Positions 22,968-31,192 of a DNA stretch of 37,703 bases are shown piece after piece. Made by a program: the position numbers and the translations under genes. Under the pieces are notes generated by a model. That model saw nothing but the letters and a program-made list of their open reading frames with translations, was not told the DNA's origin and did no database searches. The stretch is from Opitutia bacterium (GTDB taxonomy: Bacteria > Verrucomicrobiota > Verrucomicrobiia > Opitutales > Opitutaceae), in assembly GCA_003142615.1 (NCBI GenBank), contig PLMW01000024.1, positions 2,672-40,374 of the forward strand, given 5' to 3'. The first letter of the stretch is position 1, and each line of letters begins with the position of its first letter.

Positions 22968-24563
22968 ATGTCATTCATGGCAACCATGACCAAGCCTGTC
23001 ACGATTGCCCACCCGGGGGATGACAAGTTCTATCCCACGGCGGACGAGTTTTTCGCCCGCCTGCTGCCCACGGCGCTGACCTACGACGACGTCTCGCTGG
23101 CGACGCTCTACTCGGAAATCCTTCCCAAGGACGCCGATCTCGCCACGCAGCTTTCGGAGACGCTGCGTCTGCAGATTCCGATCATCTCGTCGGACATGGA
23201 CACCGTCACCGAGTCGCGCATGGCCATCGCCATGGCGCTCAATGGCGGCCTCGGCCTCATCCACTACAACATGCCGGCGCCGGATCAGGTGAAGGAGGTC
23301 GCGCGCGTGAAGCGTCATGTCCACGGCCTTATCCAGGATCCCATCACCGTCTCCCCCGATCTCGCCATCGGCGACGTGCTCGGGATGATCGAGCAGCGGC
23401 ACTTCAGCTTCCTGACTTTCCCCGTCGTCGACGCGCGGGGCCGGCTCGTCGGCCTGCTGCCCGGCAGCATCGTCAAGGAACGCTACCGCGCCAAAAAGGT
23501 CACCGAGGCGATGACCCCGCGCGCCCGGCTCATTGTCGCCCAGGAGCGCGACCTCGGCGGCGATCCCATCAAGTATGCCGACACGTTTTTCAGCGAGCAC
23601 ATCGGCATCAACAAGATGCTGGTCGTTGACGACCAGGACCGTCTGCGCGGGCTCGTGACCAGCACCGACGTCGAGCGCATCATCGGCGAGGCCAAGTCGC
23701 GCCGGAAGCCCAGCCGCGACACGCATTTCCGCCTGGTGGCCGGCGCCGCGGTGGCCCCCGTGCGCAAACCGTCGGGGGAACTCGACCGCGACAAGATCAT
23801 CGGACATGTCGGCGAGTTGGTGGACGAAGCCATCGACGCCGTCGCCGTCTCCACCGCCCATGGCCACAGCGCCGGCGTGGGCGAAATTGTGAAGGTGCTT
23901 CGCGGAGCATTTCCCACCCTTACCATCATCGCTGGTAACGTCACCGGCGCCGCCGGCGTTGAGTATCTCGCCGATTGCGGCGCCGATGCCATCAAGATCG
24001 GCCAGGGGCCGGGCTCCATCTGCACGACGCGCATGGTGGCGGGCGTGGGCATCCCGCAGCTCACCGCCCTCTATGTGGGACGCAAGGGCGCCGCGGCCCG
24101 GGGCGTGCGCATCCTCGCCGACGGCGGCATCGCCAAGTCGGGCGATATCGTCAAGGCGCTCACGCTCGCCGACGCCGTCATCTGCGGCGGCCTGTTCGCC
24201 GGGTGCCGCGAGGCGCCGGGCGAAATCCTCGAGATCAACGGCAAGCTCTACAAACAATACCGGGGCATGGGCACCATGGCCGCCATGAAGGCCGGCTCGG
24301 CCGCGCGCTACGGCCACGACAAGGAGGATACCACGCGTAAGATCTCCTCCGAGGGCATCGAGGCGCTCAAAGAGGTGTCCGGCTCGGTCGACAGCGTGCT
24401 CGCCGACCTCATCGGCGGCCTGCAGGCCGGCATGGGCTACCTCGGCGCGCGCAACCTGTCCGAACTCCGCGCCAAGGCGCGCTACGTGCACGTCACCACC
24501 GCCGGCCAGAAGGAGGCCGCGCCGCACGACGTCATCGAGGTGTCGACCAAGAACCACCCGTAG
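22968..24563 (+). CDS. guaB: IMP dehydrogenase
   Basis: About 531 residues; ATGs at 22968, 22977 and 22986 are all possible starts. It converts IMP to XMP with NAD in guanine nucleotide synthesis. Visible are [17 protein letters not shown], two CBS domains ([13 protein letters not shown]... and [21 protein letters not shown]), GPGSICTTR with active-site Cys352, the phosphate loop [17 protein letters not shown] and the flap [10 protein letters not shown]...GSAARYG. One oddity: the motif usually written VDTAHGHS or IDSSHGHS reads VSTAHGHS, so the conserved Asp that contacts the NAD ribose is Ser295. The CBS pair and the YRGMG flap argue against GMP reductase. purA follows on the same strand after 233 bp. 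Confidence 0.92.
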   Translation: MSFMATMTKPVTIAHPGDDKFYPTADEFFARLLPTALTYDDVSLATLYSEILPKDADLATQLSETLRLQIPIISSDMDTVTESRMAIAMALNGGLGLIHYNMPAPDQVKEVARVKRHVHGLIQDPITVSPDLAIGDVLGMIEQRHFSFLTFPVVDARGRLVGLLPGSIVKERYRAKKVTEAMTPRARLIVAQERDLGGDPIKYADTFFSEHIGINKMLVVDDQDRLRGLVTSTDVERIIGEAKSRRKPSRDTHFRLVAGAAVAPVRKPSGELDRDKIIGHVGELVDEAIDAVAVSTAHGHSAGVGEIVKVLRGAFPTLTIIAGNVTGAAGVEYLADCGADAIKIGQGPGSICTTRMVAGVGIPQLTALYVGRKGAAARGVRILADGGIAKSGDIVKALTLADAVICGGLFAGCREAPGEILEINGKLYKQYRGMGTMAAMKAGSAARYGHDKEDTTRKISSEGIEALKEVSGSVDSVLADLIGGLQAGMGYLGARNLSELRAKARYVHVTTAGQKEAAPHDVIEVSTKNHP

Positions 24564-24586
24564 GCGCGGCGTGGGATCTCAGGCAT

Positions 24587-24621
24587 GGGTTCAGGGTTCT
24601 GAGTTCTGTGTTCAGGGCCAG
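24587..24621. repeat. Degenerate heptanucleotide array (GGGTTCA type)
   Basis: GGGTTCA GGGTTCT GAGTTCT GTGTTCA GGGCCAG, in the gap between guaB and purA. A second loose repeat with TTCGTGTCC/TTTGTGGTG follows at about 24640-24665. No gene is seen in this 233-bp gap. Confidence 0.65.
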
Positions 24622-24796
24622 CGTGCGGCGGTGCCCTGCGTGCTCTTCGTGTCCTTTGTGGTGAAGTCACCTCCGTCCCGATCTGAATGGTCTCCGCTTT
24701 CCGGTTTTCCCACAAAATCTCCTTGCCCCGCCGTCCCCCCTCCCCTTTCTCCTTCATGGCAACAGGGGGCTCGCATCTCTGGCTGCCGCTTGAACC

Positions 24797-26341
24797 ATGT
24801 CCCTCTCACCGTTCAGCAGCCAGCTCATCGCCGATGTGGGCATCAGTTTCGGTGACGAAGGCAAAGGCCGGCTCATCCCCGAGGTCGCCGAGGAGCTGCG
24901 TCCATCCCGCGCGCCCGTCGCGGTCGTCATCAAGGTCAACGGCGGCGCCAACTCGGGCCACACCGCCGCCGGCCTGAAGTTCAACCTGCTGCCGTCCGGC
25001 GTGGCCGTGCCCTTCATTCCGCACCTCTGCATCGGCAGCGGCGTCGTGGCCGACCCGCGCAAGATCTGGTGGGAGACCCGGCCGCTCGAGCACAAGGGCT
25101 ATGCCGTGCTCTCGCGCCTGCTCATCGACGAGCGCACGCTGGTCTCCGACCTCACCCACCGCCTGCTCGACCTCGCGTGGGAGGATTACCGCACCAACGT
25201 GCTCCACGAGGAGCCGCGCGGCTCCACCGGCCGCGGCATCACGCCGGCCTACGGCGACGAGATCGCCCAGTGGCAGATTTGCTTTTCCGACTTCCAGGCC
25301 GGTCCCAACTATTTCGCCCGCAAGCTCGCCCAGCGCGCCGACCGCGCCCTCCACACGATCCGCCACGTCTGCCGCGTGAGCGAGGAGACATGGACCGGGT
25401 TCTTCAAAAAACTCACGGAGGCCGAGCAACGGGCCAACCGCGAGAGCATCGAGCAGGGCATTTTCCCCGCGGAGGAATTTGATTTCACCCGCTTCCTTGG
25501 CCGCGCGCCGTTCACCCTCGATCTCGACCGGCTGGCCGAGACCTACTGGCGCGCCGGCACCGCGCTGGCCCGGCACATCGGCGAGGTGCGCGAGCTGGTT
25601 CTGCGCGAACTGGGCGCCGGGCGGACCATCATCGGCGAATTCGGCCAGTCCTACTGGCTCGACAAGCGCCAGGGCTTCTCGCCCAACGTCACGGCCTCGC
25701 ACACCTTCTCGCCGGAGTTCTTCCAGTCGGCGGGCATTCCCCTCCAACCCATCCACACCATCGGCGTGGCCAAGGCCTACGACACCAAGGTCGGCACCCA
25801 CACGTTCCTCACGCAGATGGACGACGCCCATCCCCTGTGCGGCCGCCTGAAGCAGCTCGAGTACGGCACCTCCACCGGCCGCCAGCGCATGGTCGGCTGG
25901 TACGACGCGGTCGAAAAGGGTGACGCGCTGCGCTACGGCGGGTTTCACGACCTGATGATCAACAAGCTGGACGCGCTCACCCACGCCGGCGACTGGCGCG
26001 GCGACCTGCTCGTCTGCACCGCCTACCAGGCTCCCGACGGACGCGTTTGCCGCCACGTGCCGCGCAACGAGGCGGTGCGCAAGACGCTCCGGCCGGTTTA
26101 TCAAAGCTGCCCGGGATGGCCCGAGGACATCGCCGGCGTGCGCCGCTTCGCCGATCTGCCGCGCTACGCCCAGCGCTACGCCGGCGCCATGATGAAGGCC
26201 CTGCTCGAGGTGGCCTATGACGGCCGCGCCTGGCCGGCCGCGCTGCCCAACCTGCGCTACCTCGGCGTCGGCCCGCTGCCCTCGCAGATCATCAAGGACG
26301 TGCCGGCGACGGCGGAACTCATCGAGCTGGCGGGATTCTGA
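24797..26341 (+). CDS. purA: Adenylosuccinate synthetase, long divergent form
   Basis: 514 residues against about 430 for common PurA. The family motifs are there in order: [11 protein letters not shown] (GDEGKG at 19-24, catalytic Asp20), NGGANSGHT at 48-56, [13 protein letters not shown] at 143-155, [26 protein letters not shown] (canonical EGAQG...YPYVTSSNT), [29 protein letters not shown] at 357-370 and NKLDAL at 389-394. The enzyme joins IMP and Asp with GTP on the way to AMP. Extra length lies mainly in the helical region about 155-275. The GDEGKG Asp is kept, which argues against the phage PurZ type. It stands directly after guaB, so both IMP-consuming branches are linked here. It could be a paralogue with another nucleotide substrate. 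Confidence 0.82.
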   Translation: MSLSPFSSQLIADVGISFGDEGKGRLIPEVAEELRPSRAPVAVVIKVNGGANSGHTAAGLKFNLLPSGVAVPFIPHLCIGSGVVADPRKIWWETRPLEHKGYAVLSRLLIDERTLVSDLTHRLLDLAWEDYRTNVLHEEPRGSTGRGITPAYGDEIAQWQICFSDFQAGPNYFARKLAQRADRALHTIRHVCRVSEETWTGFFKKLTEAEQRANRESIEQGIFPAEEFDFTRFLGRAPFTLDLDRLAETYWRAGTALARHIGEVRELVLRELGAGRTIIGEFGQSYWLDKRQGFSPNVTASHTFSPEFFQSAGIPLQPIHTIGVAKAYDTKVGTHTFLTQMDDAHPLCGRLKQLEYGTSTGRQRMVGWYDAVEKGDALRYGGFHDLMINKLDALTHAGDWRGDLLVCTAYQAPDGRVCRHVPRNEAVRKTLRPVYQSCPGWPEDIAGVRRFADLPRYAQRYAGAMMKALLEVAYDGRAWPAALPNLRYLGVGPLPSQIIKDVPATAELIELAGF

Positions 26342-26408
26342 GCCATCTGGCAGCCACAGGCTTTTGTTCGCAGGTATCAGTCATCCAGCCTCCCGCAGAA
26401 CCTAACCC

Positions 26409-26548
26409 GGATGCATCACACTATTTCATCGTCCGTGCATCCGCCGCTCCCTCCTTGCACTCGGGAACGACCGACTCCGTCGGGGTTAGCCCCGACCAAG
26501 TCGGCCCGTCAGGGTGCATCATTCACACGAGTGAGTGTGATTGATGCA
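26409..26548. repeat. Cluster of three intergenic hairpins between purA and folC
   Basis: The 209-bp gap between convergent purA and folC holds three inverted repeats. (1) GGATGCA (26409-26415) pairs with TGCATCC (26436-26442). (2) CCGACT-CC-GTCGGGG, loop TTAG, CCCCGAC-CA-AGTCGG (26471-26504). (3) TGCATCA-TT-CACAC, loop, GTGTG-AT-TGATGCA (26515-26548). TGCATCACAC is shared between hairpins 1 and 3. The GTCGGGG/CCCCGAC core also occurs in the element at 35009-35132. There is no T-run, so these are REP-like hairpins, not plain terminators. Confidence 0.65.
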
Positions 26549-26550
26549 GG

Positions 26551-27879
26551 CTAAAAATCCTGCAGGCGGCCCTCGCCGGCGCCGCGGCCGGGCTCGAGCC
26601 GCTCGAAGACTTCGCCGATCAAGTAGATTGAACCGGTGACCACCACCGTATCCTCCGCGCCGCCGATAGCGCAGCGATCCGGGCCGGGAAACACGTCGGC
26701 GACGGTCGTGCGCGCCACCCGGCCGCCGAAGGTCGCGGGGACGCAGTGTTCCAGCTCCTCGTAGCCGCAGGCACGCGCCTGGTGCGGAATGGCGAGGTGG
26801 ATCTCCCGGGCGTGCCGCGCAATCACCTCGAGCAGCGCCCGGGCGCGATACTCGCCGAGCGCGCCGGTCATGATTACCGGTTTCCGGCCGGTCTCGGCCA
26901 GGAGCTTCGTCAGATTGGCGTCGAGCACCTGCGCCCCCTCGGGATTGTGCGCGGCGTCGAGGATGAGCGGGCGTCCTCCGGCGGTCATCCGCTGCCAGCG
27001 GCCCGGCCAGTTGGCGTGCAGGAGGCCGCGGCTGATGACCTCGCCGTCCAGTTTCCAGCGCGGAGGCAGCAGCCGGGCGACAAGCGTGGCGGTGGCGGCG
27101 TTCCAGCGCTGGTAGTCGCCCTCGAGATTGGTGTGCGGATAACGATCGATGCCGTCACCAAACTCCTCGCGCACCGAATGAACGGGCGCGTGCCGGTCCG
27201 CCGCGATCTTCCGGATGATCTCCTCGGCCACGGGGGGCATGCGGCCGAGCACGACGGGCCGCCCCGGCTTGATGATGCCCGCCTTCTCGGCCGCGATCTG
27301 CTCGAGCTGGTCGCCCAGCATTTCACAGTGGTCGAGCCCGATCGAAGTGATCACCGCCACCTCCGGTAGCACGACGTTGGTGGCGTCGAGCCGTCCGCCC
27401 AGACCCACCTCGATGATGCCAATGTCCACCTGCCGCCGCGCAAACTGGAGGAAGGCCATGGCCGTCATGAACTCGAAAAAGCTCGGATGATCGTCGGCGC
27501 TGAAGAGCGCCGGTCGCTCCGCCACGGGCCGCAGTTCGTTGGTGTAGGCGACGATCTCCGCCTCGCCCAGCAGCCGGCGGTCCACCTGCACGCGCTCGCC
27601 GAGCTTCACGAGGTGGGGCGACGTGTAGAGCCCGGTGCGCCAGCCGGCCGTGTGCAGGATGGCGTCGAGCAACGCCGACACCGAGCCCTTGCCGTTCGTG
27701 CCGGCGACATGGATGACCGGGTAGCTTCTTTCCGGATGTCCGAGCGCCTCGACCATGACCTGCATCCGGTCGATGCCGAATTTCATGCCCTTTGCCTTGA
27801 GGCCGAAAAGGTAGTCCTGCACCGGTGCATAGCCGGCGCAAGAACCCGCAACCTCCACCAGGGAACGTTCAACCTTCAT
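26551..27879 (-). CDS. folC: Bifunctional folylpolyglutamate / dihydrofolate synthase
   Basis: 442 residues, usual FolC length, an ATP-dependent Mur-ligase-fold enzyme that adds Glu to dihydropteroate or folate. The P-loop is GTNGKGS at 60-66, followed by YTSPHLVKLGERV, the Asp/Glu-rich motif EVGLGGRLDATNV, SIGLDHCEMLG, the AAEKAGIIKPG motif with the Lys that is carbamylated in this superfamily, and ILDAAHNPEGA in the C-terminal domain. The start at 27879 overlaps the stop of the four-helix-bundle gene by 4 bp. accD is two genes upstream on the same strand; accD-folC linkage is common in bacteria. Confidence 0.94.
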   Translation of the reverse strand: MKVERSLVEVAGSCAGYAPVQDYLFGLKAKGMKFGIDRMQVMVEALGHPERSYPVIHVAGTNGKGSVSALLDAILHTAGWRTGLYTSPHLVKLGERVQVDRRLLGEAEIVAYTNELRPVAERPALFSADDHPSFFEFMTAMAFLQFARRQVDIGIIEVGLGGRLDATNVVLPEVAVITSIGLDHCEMLGDQLEQIAAEKAGIIKPGRPVVLGRMPPVAEEIIRKIAADRHAPVHSVREEFGDGIDRYPHTNLEGDYQRWNAATATLVARLLPPRWKLDGEVISRGLLHANWPGRWQRMTAGGRPLILDAAHNPEGAQVLDANLTKLLAETGRKPVIMTGALGEYRARALLEVIARHAREIHLAIPHQARACGYEELEHCVPATFGGRVARTTVADVFPGPDRCAIGGAEDTVVVTGSIYLIGEVFERLEPGRGAGEGRLQDF

Positions 27880-28277
27880 GGAAGTTTTGATGGGGACCGA
27901 CGATTCCGCGCGGTCTGGATGCTGCGGTAGAATATACGTATCAATTCCTCGGTTTCAGCCAGTAAAGGGCCGACCTGATCGGGTTCCCTGATCAACGGCA
28001 CGCGCTGAATGAGGAGCAACCAGCGGCGGCTTTCACGGAGTTCCTTGAGGCCGATGCTCAGTTTATGGATAAAATCGGCGGGTGATTCCGCCGCCTGCGC
28101 TTCGCCATGATTGGGCAAGGCCGATGTTCCGGCGCGCAAGAGTTGATCGGCGACATGGGCTCCGGCGCGTGTCGCAGGCATCGCCGCGGTCAGCCGGACG
28201 ATCGCCGCCGCGTAGTTAAGAAGACGTTCCTCAAGATCAAACCCTTCTTTCCGGCCCTCTGGACGTTGCGTGCTCAA
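27876..28277 (-). CDS. Four-helix-bundle protein (23S rRNA IVS / S23 family)
   Basis: About 133 residues if read from a TTG at 28277; the start is uncertain. The body GFDLEERLLNYAAAIVRLT, GAHVADQLLRAGTSALPNHGEAQAAESPADFIHKLSIGLKELRESRRWL and LLAETEELIRIFYRSIQTARN is the signature of the TIGR02436 four-helix-bundle proteins, first seen inside intervening sequences of 23S rRNA and now known as stand-alone genes of unknown function. No ATG or GTG lies in a sensible place: the 5' end merges with a heptanucleotide array, so the beginning of the gene may have been overwritten. It sits between accD and folC and overlaps folC by 4 bp (ATGA), so it is probably translated in that operon. Confidence 0.75.
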   Translation of the reverse strand: MSTQRPEGRKEGFDLEERLLNYAAAIVRLTAAMPATRAGAHVADQLLRAGTSALPNHGEAQAAESPADFIHKLSIGLKELRESRRWLLLIQRVPLIREPDQVGPLLAETEELIRIFYRSIQTARNRRSPSKLP

Positions 28278-28348
28278 CGTTAGGTACTGGATATCGGACG
28301 TTGGCGGTCGAACGTTGAGCGTTGAATGTTGAGCGTTGAACGCTCCTT
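28272..28348. repeat. Eleven-unit heptanucleotide array (GTTGARC type)
   Basis: The longest array in the window: GCTCAAC GTTAGGT ACTGGAT ATCGGAC GTTGGCG GTCGAAC GTTGAGC GTTGAAT GTTGAGC GTTGAAC GCTCCTT. The period of exactly 7 bp is kept over 77 bp with drifting units. It fills the gap between accD (stop at 28355) and the four-helix-bundle gene and runs into the 5' end of the latter. Confidence 0.8.
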
Positions 28349-28354
28349 CCCGCT

Positions 28355-29224
28355 CTACCTGATTTTTTCCTCGACCGGCTTCTTCTTCACATACAGCGCC
28401 TGGAGGATGTCGCGCAACCGGTCGCGCATCTCGAGCCGGCTGACAATCTGGTCGATGAGGCCGTGCTTGAGGAGAAACTCGGCGCTTTGAAAGCCCGCCG
28501 GCAGCGACTGCTTGGTGGTCTCCTTGATGACGCGCGCCCCGGCGAAGCCGATCATCGCGCCCGGCTCGGCAAGGATGACGTCGCCGAGCGTGGCGAAGCT
28601 CGCCGTGACCCCGCCCGTGGTCGGGTCGGTGAGGACGGAGATGAAGGGGATTTTCGCCGCCGCGAGCCGGCCCAGCGCCGCGCTGGTCTTCGCCATCTGC
28701 ATCAACGAGAAAATGCCCTCCTGCATGCGCGCGCCGCCCGAGGCGCTGAAAATGAGGCACGGAATCTTCTCCTGCAGGGCGCGTTCGATGGTGCGCGTGA
28801 GCCTCTCGCCGGTGGCGCCGCCCATGGCGCCGCCGCAGAAGCGGAAATCCATCACGGCCACCGCCACTGGGATGCCGTGGATGCGGCCGGTGCCGCACAC
28901 CACCGCCTCGTTCATGCCGCTCTCCTTTTCGTATTTCCGGAGGCGCTCGGAATAGGGCTGCGAATCCGTGAAGCCCAGGGGATCGGCCGCCCGCACCTCC
29001 GCGGCGAGTTCCTGGAAGGTGTCCGGGTCGAGCAGGTTCTTGAGGCGCGCGCGCGCGCCGAGACGGAAATGGTAGCCGCTCTTCGGCACCACCATCTGGT
29101 TGGCCTCGAGATCCTTGTTGAAGACGATCTCGCCCGAGAGCGGGCACTTCACCCAGACACCCTTGGGGATGTCCTTCTTTTTGGCGACAACGGTGGGATA
29201 CTGCGGCTTGTTGAAATGCACCAT
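28355..29224 (-). CDS. accD: Acetyl-CoA carboxylase carboxyltransferase subunit beta
   Basis: 289 residues. With AccA, AccD transfers carboxyl from biotin to acetyl-CoA, forming malonyl-CoA for fatty acid synthesis. The crotonase-like core is intact: VCGTGRIHGIPVAVAVMDFRF, GGAMGGATGERLTR, FSASGGARMQEGI, DPTTGGVTASFA and FAGARVIKETTKQSLP. The N-terminal zinc ribbon, normally two C-x2-C pairs, is degenerate: C27-x2-S30 and V46-x2-S49, so three of four Cys are gone although the surrounding strands (VWVKCPLSGEIV; PKSGYHFRL) are kept. The start at 29224 precedes that region. It is followed by the heptamer array, the four-helix-bundle gene and folC; comF lies 8 bp upstream on the same strand. Confidence 0.93.
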   Translation of the reverse strand: MVHFNKPQYPTVVAKKKDIPKGVWVKCPLSGEIVFNKDLEANQMVVPKSGYHFRLGARARLKNLLDPDTFQELAAEVRAADPLGFTDSQPYSERLRKYEKESGMNEAVVCGTGRIHGIPVAVAVMDFRFCGGAMGGATGERLTRTIERALQEKIPCLIFSASGGARMQEGIFSLMQMAKTSAALGRLAAAKIPFISVLTDPTTGGVTASFATLGDVILAEPGAMIGFAGARVIKETTKQSLPAGFQSAEFLLKHGLIDQIVSRLEMRDRLRDILQALYVKKKPVEEKIR

Positions 29225-29232
29225 GATGGAAA

Positions 29233-29973
29233 TCAGCCGTGACCGAAGGTGACGACGTCGAGATTCAGGCAGCCGGCCCGCCGCAGCACGGCAGCGCAGG
29301 CGTTGAGGGTGGAACCCGTCGTGAAGACATCATCAATGAGGACGTAACGTTCGGCGGGGTTTATGGCAGCGCCGGACCGCAAGGCAAAGGCATTTTTCAG
29401 ATTGGCCTGGCGGGCGCGCCGGTCGAAGGCGGTCTGGGTCGGCGTGTCGATGACGCGGCGCAACGGCTCCGTCACGCGCGTGTCCGCGCCGCCGGCGGCG
29501 GCGAAGCACTCCGCGAGCAGCCGGCTCTGGTTGTAGCCGCGCTCGCGCTCCTTGCGCGGATGCAACGGCACCGGCACGAGAGCCGCGCCGCGCAGATAGC
29601 CGGCGATCCCCGGGGTGGCGCGGATGAGGGCGGCGATGTCTTTCAGCACATACAGGGCGCGATGGTATTTGAGCGCGTGCACGAGCGTCCGTCCGGGACC
29701 CTGCAGCAGCACGCAGGTGCGGCCCTCCCGGAACGCGGGCTCAAGTTCCGTGCAGTGCGGACACGCCCGCCTGCCGTGCATTTCCCCGTAGAAGGGATGG
29801 CCACACACGTGGCAATGCGGCGGCTGCACGAAGGTCATCAGCGGCCCGCACCGCGCACAGAGGTGCCGCAGGCCGCCGCCTTCCACCAGCCCCCCGCAGT
29901 GCACGCACACCGGCGGAAACACGAGGTCGCCCGCGGTGCGCCCCAGCCGGCCGAGCGCGAGGAGGGTGCTCAT
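29233..29973 (-). CDS. comF: ComF-family phosphoribosyltransferase-like protein
   Basis: 246 residues. The N-terminus carries four C-x2-C pairs (Cys23/26, 39/42, 54/57 and 71/74), a zinc-ribbon-like region. The C-terminal half is a type I phosphoribosyltransferase fold with LVHALKYH, LVPVPLHPRKERERGYNQS and the PRPP loop VLIDDVFTTGST at 211-222. ComF proteins are needed for DNA uptake in competent bacteria, probably aiding transfer of single-stranded DNA; homologues (GntX) are also widespread in species not known to be competent. The start at 29973 follows the truA stop by 2 bp. The stop is 8 bp before accD, so truA-comF-accD look cotranscribed. Confidence 0.9.
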   Translation of the reverse strand: MSTLLALGRLGRTAGDLVFPPVCVHCGGLVEGGGLRHLCARCGPLMTFVQPPHCHVCGHPFYGEMHGRRACPHCTELEPAFREGRTCVLLQGPGRTLVHALKYHRALYVLKDIAALIRATPGIAGYLRGAALVPVPLHPRKERERGYNQSRLLAECFAAAGGADTRVTEPLRRVIDTPTQTAFDRRARQANLKNAFALRSGAAINPAERYVLIDDVFTTGSTLNACAAVLRRAGCLNLDVVTFGHG

Positions 29974-29975
29974 GC

Positions 29976-30728
29976 TCAGTAAAGCACCCGCGCCAGGAAA
30001 AGCCCCTGCGCGGGCGCGGTCTGGACGGCATGGGTGCGTCGGGTCGTGTGCAGGATCGCCCCGACCTGGACCGGCGTGAGTTTTCCCCGCCCCACGGCCA
30101 CGAGCGCGCCGACGAGACTGCGCACCATCTTGTAGAGAAACCCGTCGGCCTCCACGGTGATGCGCAGCCGTGCGCCGCGTCTGGTCACGTCGAGCCGGCG
30201 CAGGTGCCGTATGGTGTCCTCCCTCCCGACGCCATTCAGGGCTGCGAACGCCCGGAAGTCGTGGCGCCCCGTCAGGCGGCGCGCCGCCGTGCGCATCGCC
30301 CCAACGTCGAGCGGCTGGTGCAGCGACCAGCAAAACGGGTGAAGGAACGGATCGGCCGGGCCGCCTTGATGCAGCTGGTAGAAATAGATTTTTCCGACGG
30401 CCGAGAAACGCGCGTGGAAACTCCGCGGCACCGGGCGCGCCGACTTCACCTGGATCGTCGGCGGCAGTCCGCCGCGCAACGCCGCCAGCAGTTTCGCGGG
30501 ACCATGCGCCCAGCCGGCGTCGAAGTGAAACACCTGCCCCAGCGCGTGCACGCCCGCATCGGTGCGGCCGCTGCCGTGGATGCGCACGGCTCGGCCGAGC
30601 AGCCACTTGAGGCGGCGTTCGATGACATCCTGCACGGCGGTGCCATCGGGCTGGCTTTGCCAGCCGCTGAAACCCCGGCCGTCGTAGGCACAGACACACT
30701 TCCAGCGCTGGATTTTTGAAGAAGCCAC
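29976..30728 (-). CDS. truA: tRNA pseudouridine(38-40) synthase TruA
   Basis: 250 residues, full length. It isomerises uridines 38-40 in the tRNA anticodon stem. Visible are the N-terminal YDGRGFSGWQ.QPDGTAVQDVIE, the catalytic motif GSGRTDAGVHALGQV with Asp57, the ARFSAVGKIYFYQL segment (normally RFSA..R.Y.Y), HDFRAFAA, and EADGFLYKMVRSLVGALVAVGRGKL in the C-terminal half. The start ATG at 30728 fits the first strand after a short basic leader. ruvX ends 32 bp upstream on the same strand, and comF begins 2 bp downstream. Confidence 0.94.
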   Translation of the reverse strand: MASSKIQRWKCVCAYDGRGFSGWQSQPDGTAVQDVIERRLKWLLGRAVRIHGSGRTDAGVHALGQVFHFDAGWAHGPAKLLAALRGGLPPTIQVKSARPVPRSFHARFSAVGKIYFYQLHQGGPADPFLHPFCWSLHQPLDVGAMRTAARRLTGRHDFRAFAALNGVGREDTIRHLRRLDVTRRGARLRITVEADGFLYKMVRSLVGALVAVGRGKLTPVQVGAILHTTRRTHAVQTAPAQGLFLARVLY

Positions 30729-30760
30729 GGAAAATACGAAAGCTATTTTTTAAAACGCGA

Positions 30761-31189
30761 TCATTCTTCCGCCGACTTTGGCGGAAAGCGCTGGTTGAGG
30801 AAATCCTGCAGGATGAGGCAGGCGGCGCGTGAATCGACCAGACCGGACGCCCGCACCGACCGCCGCTTCCGCTTGGGGATGGATTGCTCCGCCTCAAAGG
30901 ACGTCAGCCGCTCGTCCACGAGATGCACCGGCAGGCTGAAGGTCGCCTTGAGCTGCGCGGCAAAGGCCTCGGCCTCCTTGGCCTTGAAGCCGGCAGTGTC
31001 GTCCATGTTGAGCGGATGGCCGAGCACGAGGTCGGTGATGCGCCGCTGGTGGATCACCACGGCGAGTTTTTCCAGCCGTTTCCGTGGCGAGTGATCGGTC
31101 AGGGCCGGCAGCGGCGTCGCCACGCCGAGTTCGTCGCCATAGCCGAGGCCGACGCGCTTCTCCCCGTAATCGATGCCGAGACAACGCAT
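30761..31189 (-). CDS. ruvX: Putative pre-16S rRNA nuclease / Holliday junction resolvase YqgF (RuvX)
   Basis: 142 residues, the usual length. The RNase H-like fold has catalytic Asp7 in GIDYGEKRVGLGYGDE, VLGHPLNMDDTAG (GxPxxxxG-like), VHLVDERLTSFEAE with the DER-T motif and SRAACLILQDFL with the C-terminal Asp region. YqgF is essential in many bacteria and matures the 5' end of 16S rRNA in E. coli; the resolvase role is by analogy to RuvC. The stop of the manC-like gene at 31193-31195 lies 3 bp upstream of this start, so the two are tightly linked. Confidence 0.92.
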   Translation of the reverse strand: MRCLGIDYGEKRVGLGYGDELGVATPLPALTDHSPRKRLEKLAVVIHQRRITDLVLGHPLNMDDTAGFKAKEAEAFAAQLKATFSLPVHLVDERLTSFEAEQSIPKRKRRSVRASGLVDSRAACLILQDFLNQRFPPKSAEE

Positions 31190-31192
31190 GCC

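Noticed and set aside
22968-24563. GMP reductase instead of IMP dehydrogenase
   Set aside because: Two CBS domains and the IMPDH flap YRGMG are present. The Asp-to-Ser change alone does not make it a GMP reductase.
24797-26341. Phage-type PurZ (2-aminoadenylosuccinate synthase)
   Set aside because: The catalytic Asp of GDEGKG is kept, which is the PurA state, and no phage genes surround it.
26409-26548. CRISPR array or tRNA cluster
   Set aside because: The repeats are inverted and unequal, there are no regular spacers, and no tRNA cloverleaf could be drawn. No CRISPR or cas gene was seen in the window.
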